Shown one piece after another: positions 1 through 6,626 of a DNA stretch of 13,339 nucleotides. A program made the translations under genes and the position numbers. Under the pieces are notes generated by a model. The model searched no databases and was not told the origin of the DNA. It was given only the letters and a program-made list of their open reading frames with translations. The stretch comes from CAYGVX01 sp964544285 (GTDB taxonomy: Archaea > Thermoproteota > Bathyarchaeia > Bathyarchaeales > SOJC01), in NCBI GenBank assembly GCA_964544285.1, contig CAZJAQ010000037.1, forward strand, positions 1 through 13,339. Direction: 5' to 3'. Numbering within the stretch: position 1 is the stretch's first letter; every line of letters begins with the position of its first letter.

Positions 1-12
1 GGTTGGTTGGAT
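1..12. repeat. Direct repeat copy A (GGTTGGTTGGAT)
   Basis: The 12 bases match positions 760-771 exactly and in the same orientation; allowing two mismatches, the match extends to 17 bases. The two copies bracket the decayed minus-strand gene at 55-577. The repeat could be a remnant of an insertion or of a duplication, or a low-complexity GGTT tract that recurs by chance. The left copy begins at the first base of the window, so its true left boundary cannot be seen. Confidence 0.55.
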
Positions 13-54
13 AAAACTTCACTCCAGACGAAACAGAACTACGATAGAAAACTT

Positions 55-577
55 CTAGAGACCCTTAAACATCTTTTTTTGTTGAAGCCTCTGCTCTCTT
101 TTCTGTGGTTCGTTGTGGAGATATTCAAACCATTCGTATGCGTGAGGCCACATCCGCCTTCTAAACTCCTGCATGATAGATCCCGATTTCTCCCAGTGTA
201 GCCTTATGCTAGTGCCCATCAGTTCATCGACTAGGTCCAAGTCAATTAGGTTCATTTTCACGAGTACTCTATGCCTTTGAAATATGTTCCCATCGAATCC
301 CATTTATTGAAGGCTTTGAGGTTGGTTTCTGGTCCATATTTCTGCCAGAAATCATCAAAATCCTTCCATTTCCATTGAAACAGGATTTCATTTTCATCGT
401 TCAAGAAATCTGTCGTGTAGTAGTGATTGTAGATTTCTATAGAAGGTTGGCCTGTCTTGTCTCAATTTCTGTTCGTCTCATTTTGTTCTGATTTCTGATG
501 TCAAGAAGATAGTAAAAGACTGCGATGACTACGCTTGAAGCTGCAATTACTATAGAAACTGTCTCTATTTCTGACAT
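55..577 (-). pseudogene. Frameshifted gene for a small membrane-anchored protein
   Basis: Three minus-strand reading frames join into one coherent protein of about 170 residues. Segment A (577 down to 437) starts with ATG, has one hydrophobic helix (SIVIAASSVVIAVFYYLL) followed by the basic stretch DIRNQNKMRR, and ends at a TAG. Segment B (about 440 down to 258) reads IYNHYYTTDFLNDENEI, is rich in Trp and Asp, and ends at a TGA. Segment C (about 285 down to 55) reads MNLIDLDLVDELMGTSIRLH and ends near WFEYLHNEPQKREQRLQ. The order of one N-terminal helix, a Trp/Asp-rich middle and a WFEYL-type end resembles small membrane-anchored proteins I know from archaea, but I cannot give a family name. 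One frameshift lies near 437-445 and the other near 260-285. A TATA-like GGTTATAG on the minus strand (about 619-626) would suit transcription from 577. Sequencing error or programmed frameshifting could also explain the breaks. Confidence 0.6.
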
Positions 578-759
578 TGTTGACAACAGTCCGATAAAGA
601 CAGTGTTAGTTCCTTCCAGCTATAACCTTTCTGCGATTGGTGCCGAATACTCGATTCGTATGCTACCCTATATCCTGCTCTTACCTTCTTCCTGTCTCTC
701 TTCCTGCTTCCCATTCTTCCCTGAATCCCGTATACGCCCTGAAGTATCCGCCTAGTTTT

Positions 760-771
760 GGTTGGTTGGAT
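760..771. repeat. Direct repeat copy B (GGTTGGTTGGAT)
   Basis: This is the second exact copy of the 12-base repeat at 1-12, in the same orientation and 759 bp away. It lies just upstream of the probable aRqcH promoter. The stretch 578-759 between it and the broken gene holds a pyrimidine-rich tract (about 676-725) and no convincing gene. Confidence 0.55.
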
Positions 772-773
772 TA

Positions 774-800
774 GACTTTTATCCTACAAATCCTTAAAGC
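774..800 (+). promoter_or_regulatory. Candidate promoter region for the aRqcH gene
   Basis: Two AT-rich TATA-like stretches are present: ACTTTTATC (about 774-782) and CCTTAAAG (about 792-799). The second would place the transcription start about 10-15 bases before the GTG start, leaving room for the GGGAAG ribosome binding site. I cannot decide between them from the sequence alone. Confidence 0.3.
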
Positions 801-834
801 GCCCTAACGATATTTTGTTCAAAAGGGAAGAATT

Positions 835-2844
835 GTGCAGAAAACGTTGACCAGTTTCGACGCAGCCGCCATAGTCTCAGAGCTCAAAGAGCGGCTCAAA
901 GGCGCCCATATACAAAACATCTACCAAATCAGAGGAAAAACCCTAATCCTAAAACTCCATCAACCCAACCAGACCGCCCTAAACCTCCTAATCGAATCAG
1001 GCAGACGCTTGCACTTAACCTCCTACATGCTGGAAAAGCCCGAAAAACCCCCAGCCTTCTGCATGGTTCTCCGCAAACACCTCAGAAACGGTATAGTTGA
1101 AGAGGTCAGTCAACACGAGTTTGAACGTATCGTAACAATCAAGGTCAGAACTAAGGAAGGAGAGTTTAAGCTGATTGTGGAGTTATTCGGCGACGGCAAC
1201 ATAATACTCGTCGACCCCCGAGACATCATTCAGCAAGCTCTTACGTTTAAGAGGATGCGTGACCGAAACATCCTTCGAGGCGAAGCTTTTAGGCATGCTC
1301 CTTCGAGCGGAAAAAACCCCCTACGCATTGAAATGCCCGACTTGTTTGAACTTAAGGAGTTTAAGGGCATAGACGTAGTCAGGGCACTCACAAAGCTTCT
1401 GAGCATCGGAGGCACGTACGCCGAGGAAGTTCTTCTCAGCGCCCAAGTCGACAAGAACAAGGAATGCGAATCACTGGAAAATGATGACTTAAACAAGATT
1501 TACGCAACTCTCAACGAAGTCCTCTCGCCCCTCAAAACTGCACGCCTTGAGCCTTGCATAGTGATAGATGAGGAGGGCAAGTGGGTTGACGCTGTTCCCC
1601 TCCCTTTAAGACGCTATGCGAGTTTTGAGTGCAAGAGGTTCGAAAGCTTCAACGAGGCTTTGGACGAGTTCTACGCAAAAACCCTAGTCGAAAAAGAAGC
1701 CGCTGTTGTGACAGAGAAAGTTGAGCAGGAGATGGCTAGACAACAACGAATCCTACACGAACAGCAGACTTCTCTTGAAGAGGCGAGAAAAGAAGCCGAA
1801 CTCATGAGGAGAATCGGAGACAAGATTTACGCCCATTTTCATCAACTACAGACGCTTCTGCAAAGAATCATGGAAGAAAAGAAGAGTGGAAAATCATGGC
1901 GAGAGATTGTTTCCGCAGTTGAAGGAGAGAAAAGTAGCGGCAAAGAACCCGCCTTTTTCTTTGAATCATTAGACACTAAGAAGCTGGTCCTCAACGTGTC
2001 CATCGAAGGCTTACCTTTCTCTCTACTGCTCCGAGATTCGGTTCAAGCAAACGCGGCAACCTACTACGACCAAGCAAAGAAGACAGAGCGAAAGGCGGAG
2101 GGCGCCAAGAAGGCAATAAAAGAAACGCTAAAACGCATAGAAGAGCTGAAACAGCGAAAAGAAATTGCAGTTCAAGAAACTGAGCCCATCAAGAAAAGAA
2201 GGAAGAAAGCGTGGTATGAGAAGTTCAGATGGTTCCACACGTCAGAGGATCTCCTAGTGGTTGGCGGAAAAGACGCCGTTACAAACGAAATTCTGATCAA
2301 GAAACACATTGAACCCCACGACTTGGTCTTCCACGCCGACATCGCAGGCGCCCCCTTCGTGCTGATAAAGACCGAGGGAAAAACGCCCTCTCAACAGTCG
2401 ATTTCCGAAGCGGCTCAGCTAGCGGCTTCCCATTCAAGAGCTTGGAAAGCCAAGTTCAGCGCCATCGACGTCTACTGGGTCCACCCAGAACAAGTGAGCA
2501 AAACCCCACCCTCAGGGGAATACTTACAAAAAGGAGCTTTCATGATTCGTGGCGAGAAAAACTACGTGAGAAAAACGCCGTTACGCCTAGCCATAGGAGT
2601 GGACGCAAAGGCAACACCGCCCACCGTTTTAGGCGGACCAAAAGACGCCATAAAAACCAGAACCGACTTGTACGCGGAGATCGTTCCAGGAGACCTTTCA
2701 AGCAGCAACCTCGCCCACAAGATACGCCAGATACTAACCCAGAAAGCTCCCAAGAACCTACAAGAAAAGGTCTCGAAGATTCCCATCGAAGAAATACAAG
2801 CTTTCATCCCCTTCGGAAAAGGAGCAATAAACAAGCAGCCATAA
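835..2844 (+). CDS. rqcH: aRqcH / NEMF-type ribosome quality control protein (NFACT family)
   Basis: This 669-residue protein has the full NFACT architecture: an NFACT-N domain (from residue 1), long charged coiled-coil stretches (about 280-345 and 405-450) and an NFACT-R/DUF814 domain (about 458-580, beginning WYEKFRWFHTSEDLLVVGG). Bacterial RqcH and eukaryotic NEMF/Rqc2 bind the large ribosomal subunit blocked by peptidyl-tRNA and recruit tRNA to add C-terminal tails; archaeal members are thought to do the same. The functionally important Asp9 is present (TSFD). The D-R pair known at 97-98 in bacterial RqcH appears here as E97-R98 in FERIV. The FGDGNIILVD signature lies at about 118-127. 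The GTG start at 835 follows AAGGGAAG at good spacing, and the reading frame is intact. It stands alone, with a DUF362 gene 134 bases downstream. Confidence 0.93.
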   Translation: MQKTLTSFDAAAIVSELKERLKGAHIQNIYQIRGKTLILKLHQPNQTALNLLIESGRRLHLTSYMLEKPEKPPAFCMVLRKHLRNGIVEEVSQHEFERIVTIKVRTKEGEFKLIVELFGDGNIILVDPRDIIQQALTFKRMRDRNILRGEAFRHAPSSGKNPLRIEMPDLFELKEFKGIDVVRALTKLLSIGGTYAEEVLLSAQVDKNKECESLENDDLNKIYATLNEVLSPLKTARLEPCIVIDEEGKWVDAVPLPLRRYASFECKRFESFNEALDEFYAKTLVEKEAAVVTEKVEQEMARQQRILHEQQTSLEEARKEAELMRRIGDKIYAHFHQLQTLLQRIMEEKKSGKSWREIVSAVEGEKSSGKEPAFFFESLDTKKLVLNVSIEGLPFSLLLRDSVQANAATYYDQAKKTERKAEGAKKAIKETLKRIEELKQRKEIAVQETEPIKKRRKKAWYEKFRWFHTSEDLLVVGGKDAVTNEILIKKHIEPHDLVFHADIAGAPFVLIKTEGKTPSQQSISEAAQLAASHSRAWKAKFSAIDVYWVHPEQVSKTPPSGEYLQKGAFMIRGEKNYVRKTPLRLAIGVDAKATPPTVLGGPKDAIKTRTDLYAEIVPGDLSSSNLAHKIRQILTQKAPKNLQEKVSKIPIEEIQAFIPFGKGAINKQP

Positions 2845-2910
2845 CGCCAAGCTTTCTCATTCAACGTAATGCTACATCGAATTGGCAATTGCGCCGTTTA
2901 TGTTTGCCCC

Positions 2911-2920
2911 TTTTTGCTTC
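2911..2920 (+). terminator. Possible T-tract terminator after the aRqcH gene
   Basis: A TTTTT run preceded by GCCCC lies about 70 bases after the aRqcH stop codon and before the DUF362 start. Archaeal termination commonly uses short T tracts without a hairpin. No stem is seen here, so the support is weak. Confidence 0.25.
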
Positions 2921-2978
2921 AAAAGAAAACTAAAACCTCAATAACAAGCTTGAACACGACTTGCTGCTGGGTGAAAGC

Positions 2979-3770
2979 ATGACGCCCAGAGTTGCAGTAG
3001 TTAAAATCGACGAAAACATCCAAGAGTCCCTCAAAAAAGCACTCAAACTCGTTGGAGGAATAGATGACTTGAACACGACTAGGAGACCCGTCGTCGTTAA
3101 AGTCGGAGTCTTCGACCCTAAAGTGGTGAACTATCCCACTGTCAGCGTGGTTGGCGCCATCGTTGACAGCTTCAGCAAAGCTCCTAGGGTTTACCTTGCC
3201 GAGTCGGACAACTACAAGGGGACGGGTATGGAACGACTTCAAATATGGAAGGCGCTATTCAATGACCGAGTCGTACCCTTCAACCTCTCAGACGACAAGA
3301 ACGTTAAAGAAGTTGGCATTGCCGGTGAAAAGATGGGTTTCTCCCACACACTCTTCAAGCCCAACGTATTCGTGAGCATCCACGCGTTGCGCAAGTATGA
3401 CAAAGGAACCATCCTGAAGAACCTTTTCGGCTTAGTTCCAGACAAGAAGAAGGCGAGATTTCACAAGAAGCTCGTACCAGTGTTGCTAGACGCTTACGAG
3501 GCGATTGGTGGAGTAGACCTAGCAGTCATAGACGCCACCCGCGCTTACTCGGGACCCGCGGCATGCGAAGGAGTAGACATGAATGTCCTTGTGGTCGGCA
3601 GGGACGCAGTTGCAGTCGAGACGGTTGGGGCACTTCTTGTCGGCTTGAAGCCAGAAAAAATGCCGATAATACAAGAAGCCGTCAAGAGGGGCTTGGGCGA
3701 GGGAGACATCGAAAAAATCGAGGTCTTAGGAGAATCCATCGAAGCCCTCAAAGAGAAGAGTAAGGTTTAG
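2979..3770 (+). CDS. DUF362 domain protein
   Basis: This 263-residue protein spans one DUF362 domain. Its N-terminus PRVAVVKI, the central segments VYLAESDNY and KPNVFVSIHALRKYDKGTIL, and the later DLAVIDATRAYSGPAACEG are typical of that family. Some DUF362 proteins are fused to a 4Fe-4S ferredoxin domain, but this one has a single cysteine (in PAACEG) and no cluster-binding motif, so it is the cofactor-free form. The biochemical function of the family is not settled. The ATG at 2979 is chosen because GGTGA lies five bases upstream; an in-frame TTG at 2961 has no such site. It sits 67 bases ahead of the CBS gene run, which has its own promoter-like sequence, so co-transcription is uncertain. 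Confidence 0.85.
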   Translation: MTPRVAVVKIDENIQESLKKALKLVGGIDDLNTTRRPVVVKVGVFDPKVVNYPTVSVVGAIVDSFSKAPRVYLAESDNYKGTGMERLQIWKALFNDRVVPFNLSDDKNVKEVGIAGEKMGFSHTLFKPNVFVSIHALRKYDKGTILKNLFGLVPDKKKARFHKKLVPVLLDAYEAIGGVDLAVIDATRAYSGPAACEGVDMNVLVVGRDAVAVETVGALLVGLKPEKMPIIQEAVKRGLGEGDIEKIEVLGESIEALKEKSKV

Positions 3771-3792
3771 AGACGGAGAGGGTTTAACAACA

Positions 3793-3803
3793 TTTTAATA
3801 AAC
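3793..3803 (+). promoter_or_regulatory. TATA-like promoter of the CBS gene run
   Basis: TTTTAATAAAC is the strongest AT-rich box in the DUF362-CBS intergenic space. A start of transcription about 25-27 bases downstream would fall just before the GGGTGAGG ribosome binding site at 3823-3830 and the GTG start at 3838, giving a short leader. Confidence 0.5.
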
Positions 3804-3837
3804 CTTCCATTTTATTCTCGTAGGGTGAGGAATAGCT

Positions 3838-4416
3838 GTGTCTGAAATCGGTTTGAGACCGCGAATGCTCGTCAAAGACGTTATGTCCAGTCCCGTAATC
3901 ACGGTTGACGAGACCGAGACGGTGGATAAGGTAGCTCAATACATGGACACGCATCAGTTAGGCTGCATAATCGTTACGGACAAGGATGGGAGACCTTTAG
4001 GGATAATTACTGAAAGAGACCTCACAACGCGGGTGTTAGCCAAGAACAAGCTGGCTAGCAAGCTTAAGGCAAAAAACGTCATGACAACGCCCCTAATCAC
4101 CATAAGCCCTGACGAAACTCTCAGTAACGCGGCGAGACAGATGAGCCGACTCAACGTGCGAAGACTCGGCGTCATTTACAAAGGCGATTTGGTGGGCATC
4201 ATTTCCAGCAAAGATATTCTAGCCATCACTCCTGAGCTTCTCGAAACCATTCAGGAAAAAGCCCGCATCGAAAGCGGAAGCGTAGAAGAAACTGTGGAAA
4301 GCTCTCCGTTAGCTGGATACTGCGACCGCTGTGGGCAATGGTCAAGTCGGCTGAAGGAAGTCGAAGGCGAATTTCTCTGCGAAGACTGCCGTACCGAGAG
4401 CCAAGGCGAGTATTAG
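3838..4416 (+). CDS. CBS-pair protein with C-terminal zinc ribbon
   Basis: This 192-residue protein has two CBS motifs (about 11-68 and 77-133), each carrying the typical DVMSSPVITV / GIITERDL or NVMTTPLITI / GIISSKDI pattern. After a linker it ends in a small zinc-ribbon-like unit with C162-x2-C165 and C181-x2-C184. CBS pairs usually bind adenine nucleotides or related ligands, and a zinc ribbon often mediates nucleic acid or protein contact, so a ligand-gated adaptor is a reasonable inference. The start is GTG, behind GGGTGAGG eight bases away. It leads a run of three CBS genes separated by only 12-13 bases, almost certainly one operon. Confidence 0.88.
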   Translation: MSEIGLRPRMLVKDVMSSPVITVDETETVDKVAQYMDTHQLGCIIVTDKDGRPLGIITERDLTTRVLAKNKLASKLKAKNVMTTPLITISPDETLSNAARQMSRLNVRRLGVIYKGDLVGIISSKDILAITPELLETIQEKARIESGSVEETVESSPLAGYCDRCGQWSSRLKEVEGEFLCEDCRTESQGEY

Positions 4417-4429
4417 AAGGGCAGACTGT

Positions 4430-5212
4430 TTGCTCGTTAAAGAGATTATGAACCCCAGCTATCCCTCACTCTACGAAGACGAGCTCGCAACGAAAGCAAG
4501 AGCGATTCTCCGCGAGCGAAACCTCAGGGTCCTGCCGATAATCGACGAGAAGAAGCGTCTCGTAGGCACCCTTTCACGGCGCAACCTAATGTCCATAACC
4601 TCCTCCATCTCGCCCATGCGGGTTAAAGGAATAATGACCAATCCACCCTTCGTTGCAACCATCGACATGGATGCTCTGCAAGCTTTGAAAGAGATGAACC
4701 GCTTCGACAAGTGGTACGTCGCCGTGGTAAAGTCTCTGCAGGACAAAACCTACATGGGAATGTTAGGACTCGAAGACTTCATCACCGCCTTCCTGAAAAA
4801 AGACTCTCCAAAACTTTCGAGGCCCGTTTCAGAAATCATGACCAGGGAAGTTGTTACGTGCTCGCCTGAGGACGAAGTTGACAACATCTGGCGCAGAATA
4901 CAAGAACGCAAATTCGCCGCGTGCTCAGTTGTGAGGAAAGAGAAGCTGGTGGGCATAGTCACTCAGGCCAACATGCTCGACAGCAGCTCCTTCTTTCCCA
5001 CCTTCGAGACCAGGAAGGGCAGGTTCAAAACACCTTCACGAATCTCCGCCATCATGGAAACAACAGTCATCACTCTCAAACCCACGTCCACCGTGAAAGA
5101 GGCCGCTGAACTCTTGCTTAAAAGGAACATTGGAAGATTACCTGTTGTTGACGAGAAAGGTGAGCTAGTGGGAATCGTCGACCGAGAAGACATCGTGAAA
5201 TCACTTGTATAA
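4430..5212 (+). CDS. Four-CBS-motif protein
   Basis: This 260-residue protein is made almost wholly of four CBS motifs: about 1-58 (VKEIMNPSYPSLYEDE), 63-118, 131-187 (VSEIMTREVVTCSPED) and 203-259 (ISAIMETTVITLKPTS). The second motif is the most diverged: the usual hydrophobic strand before the acidic helix is replaced by KWYVAVVKSLQDKTYMGMLG, so that half-site may not bind ligand. It has no catalytic or transmembrane partner domain, so it probably acts by binding another protein. The TTG start is used because GAAGGG (4416-4421) lies at proper distance and the frame is closed soon upstream. It begins 13 bases after the zinc-ribbon CBS gene and ends 12 bases before the next CBS gene. Confidence 0.87.
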   Translation: MLVKEIMNPSYPSLYEDELATKARAILRERNLRVLPIIDEKKRLVGTLSRRNLMSITSSISPMRVKGIMTNPPFVATIDMDALQALKEMNRFDKWYVAVVKSLQDKTYMGMLGLEDFITAFLKKDSPKLSRPVSEIMTREVVTCSPEDEVDNIWRRIQERKFAACSVVRKEKLVGIVTQANMLDSSSFFPTFETRKGRFKTPSRISAIMETTVITLKPTSTVKEAAELLLKRNIGRLPVVDEKGELVGIVDREDIVKSLV

Positions 5213-5224
5213 GGTTGAGTAAGT

Positions 5225-6148
5225 ATGGCATCGGTTAAACGAAAGAGTGAAACCTTCAGGCGAACACTGCGGGGAGGCGGACCGATAAATCTAAAGTCTC
5301 ATCCTTCCAAGAGCCGTGAAGGAGAAATAATGACCATAGCGAAACAACCGGTCGTCACGGCGTCGCTTACAACTTCAGTCTACGACGTCGTCCACATCAT
5401 GGCGAAAAACGGTTTCCGCCGCATACCTATCGTAGACCCGGGAACGAAGAGGCTTCAGGGAATAGTAACAAGCAGAGACATCGTCAACTATCTAGGCGGG
5501 GGCGAAAAATTCCAGATAATTCAACAAAAATTCAAAGGCTCCTTCTTCAAAGCAATAAACGAACCAGTCAAATCCATAGCAACGCCAAACCCGCCGTCAG
5601 TTAACATCACTGCAACCATAGGCGACGCAATCAAGCTCATGAAGCAACACAACGTGGGCGGCTTACCCATCGTAGACGGTTCAAACCTTGTGTGGGCGAT
5701 AATCACTGAGAGAGACATGCTGAAGATTTTTAAGGGAAAAATCAGCGGACTCAAAGTTTCAGATTTCATGACGAAAAACGTGGTCACCGCGACTCCTAAA
5801 ACGACGATTTTTGAAACTGAAAGACTGATGATAGAGAAGGGCTTTCGCCGTCTGCCCATAGTCTCTGAAGGCAAACTCGTCGGCATAGTGACAGCCATGG
5901 ACGTAGTTAGATTCTTCGGCGAAGGCGAAGTTTTTCAACACTTACGCTCAGGCACCATCCTCCAGGTTCTCCAGACTCCCGCCCTAGAGATAGGAGCCAA
6001 AAACGTAGTCACGATTGCTCCCGACGCAGACTTGGGCGAAGCGGCAAGAATCATGAATGAAAAAAATGTCGGCGCGCTGTTGGTTGTTGACAGCGGGCGA
6101 TTAGTCGGCATAATCACTGAACGTGACTTTTTCAAATTCGTCGGGTGA
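5225..6148 (+). CDS. Four-CBS-motif protein with basic N-terminal tail
   Basis: This 307-residue protein opens with about 30 Arg/Lys/Ser-rich residues (KRKSETFRRTLRGGG), which could contact nucleic acid or a partner. Four well-formed CBS motifs follow at about 32-90, 110-167, 176-232 and 248-306. They show repeated G-I-V/I-T-x-R/M-D signatures (GIVTSRDIV, AIITERDML, GIVTAMDVV, GIITERDFF), which supports real ligand sites. The ATG at 5225 follows GGTTGAG and lies 12 bases from the previous stop. It closes the three-gene CBS run. The regular presence of T/S-x-x-D residues suggests nucleotide binding; the ligand itself cannot be told from sequence. Confidence 0.88.
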   Translation: MASVKRKSETFRRTLRGGGPINLKSHPSKSREGEIMTIAKQPVVTASLTTSVYDVVHIMAKNGFRRIPIVDPGTKRLQGIVTSRDIVNYLGGGEKFQIIQQKFKGSFFKAINEPVKSIATPNPPSVNITATIGDAIKLMKQHNVGGLPIVDGSNLVWAIITERDMLKIFKGKISGLKVSDFMTKNVVTATPKTTIFETERLMIEKGFRRLPIVSEGKLVGIVTAMDVVRFFGEGEVFQHLRSGTILQVLQTPALEIGAKNVVTIAPDADLGEAARIMNEKNVGALLVVDSGRLVGIITERDFFKFVG

Positions 6149-6151
6149 AAA

Positions 6152-6250
6152 ATGGCTCTAACGACATTAAAAAAAGAGGAGATCTTAGGTAAGCCGTTGT
6201 TGCAGAGAGAGTACTGTAGTGTTAGACGCAACGGGCATGTTCACGAGTGA
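6152..6250 (+). CDS. Possible 32-residue small protein after the CBS run
   Basis: An ATG three bases after the last CBS stop codon is preceded by GGGTGAAA, a plausible ribosome binding site that overlaps that stop. It opens a 32-codon frame beginning MALTTLKKEEILGKPLLQRE. The frame overlaps the 3' end of the opposite-strand 85-residue gene by 29 bases. The support is position and start context only; no known family is recognised. Confidence 0.2.
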   Translation: MALTTLKKEEILGKPLLQREYCSVRRNGHVHE

Positions 6251-6479
6251 GTCGAATTCCGTCTGCCTCTAGCTTTTCCAGCTTCAACAGTTGCACGTTT
6301 ACTTTCTGAAGCTCGTCGTAGGTTGGAAAAACGTTCTCTTCTTCTTTCGAGGCTGGCATATTCGAGCCTGATTTTGTCTCATCTCCCGTTAGTTTGAGTG
6401 CTCTTTTGAATGTTGTGAAGGGTCGATTGTGGGAAATCACCTTTGTAATGTTTACTTTCTTCATTTCGGGTCTTTTCAT
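6222..6479 (-). CDS. Hypothetical 85-residue protein divergent from the TrmB-like regulator
   Basis: The protein has a basic N-terminal half (MKRPEMKKVNITKV, then FKRALKLTG) and an acidic-then-helical C-terminal half (KEEENVFPTYDEL, LLKLEKLEADGIRLTRE). No transmembrane segment or known domain is recognised. The ATG at 6479 is preferred over the GTG at 6488 because GGTGA lies six bases upstream of the ATG. Its support as a gene comes from that binding site, from the TATA-like CTTATATG about 65 bases upstream (minus strand, 6541-6550), and from a palindromic operator (6498-6522) over the predicted start of transcription. It may be the main target of the divergent regulator, or its ligand or partner protein. 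Its last 29 bases overlap a doubtful opposite-strand mini-frame. Confidence 0.6.
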   Translation of the reverse strand: MKRPEMKKVNITKVISHNRPFTTFKRALKLTGDETKSGSNMPASKEEENVFPTYDELQKVNVQLLKLEKLEADGIRLTREHARCV

Positions 6480-6497
6480 CCTTCTCACCTTTTTGTT

Positions 6498-6522
6498 TTG
6501 TTACACGTTAATGATGTAACAA
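6498..6522. promoter_or_regulatory. Operator 1: palindrome TTGTTACAC-N7-ATGTAACAA
   Basis: This 25-bp inverted repeat has 9-base arms that match at 8 of 9 positions. It lies between the CTTATATG box of the minus-strand 85-residue gene and that gene's start codon, about where transcription would begin, which fits repression. It matches operator 2 (6559-6583) in arm sequence and spacer length. Confidence 0.8.
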
Positions 6523-6540
6523 GATTATTCTTCTCATCGG

Positions 6541-6550
6541 GGCATATAAG
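6541..6550 (-). promoter_or_regulatory. TATA-like box for the divergent 85-residue gene
   Basis: Read on the minus strand the sequence is CTTATATGCC. A transcription start about 25 bases away falls within operator 1. The box also reads CATATAAG on the plus strand, so use in the other direction cannot be excluded. Confidence 0.45.
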
Positions 6551-6558
6551 TTTTTAGT

Positions 6559-6583
6559 TTGTTACACTTATACGGTGTAACAA
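6559..6583. promoter_or_regulatory. Operator 2: perfect palindrome TTGTTACAC-N7-GTGTAACAA
   Basis: This 25-bp inverted repeat has perfect 9-base arms around a 7-base spacer. It ends two bases before the TATA-like TTTATAT (6586-6592) of the regulator gene, so a bound protein would touch the TATA/TFB site. The layout recalls the TATCAC-N5-GTGATA palindrome described for TrmBL1 of Thermococcales, but with different arms and a longer spacer. Confidence 0.85.
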
Positions 6584-6585
6584 AG

Positions 6586-6592
6586 TTTATAT
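6586..6592 (+). promoter_or_regulatory. TATA box of the TrmB-like regulator gene
   Basis: TTTATAT lies about 38 bases before the ATG at 6627. Transcription would begin near 6615, giving a leader of about a dozen bases that contains AGGGA. Confidence 0.6.
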
Positions 6593-6626
6593 CGAACCCT
6601 TGTTTACTCAGTGATAGGGACGACTT

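Noticed and set aside
565..714. Minus-strand 49-codon frame beginning MGSRKRDRKK
   Set aside because: It lies in a purine-rich low-complexity tract, overlaps the more convincing start of the broken membrane-protein gene in another frame, and resembles no protein I know.
525..755. Plus-strand 76-codon frame
   Set aside because: It is antisense to the first segment of the broken gene and Ser/Pro/Leu-rich from the pyrimidine tract; no binding site or family.
2870..2895. Short palindrome AATTGGCAATT between the aRqcH and DUF362 genes
   Set aside because: Only five-base arms in an AT-rich spacer; no second copy or regulator nearby, so chance is likely.
2442..2933. Plus-strand 163-codon frame overlapping the end of the aRqcH gene
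   Set aside because: Arg/Gln-rich shadow of the well-supported NFACT-R domain in another frame.
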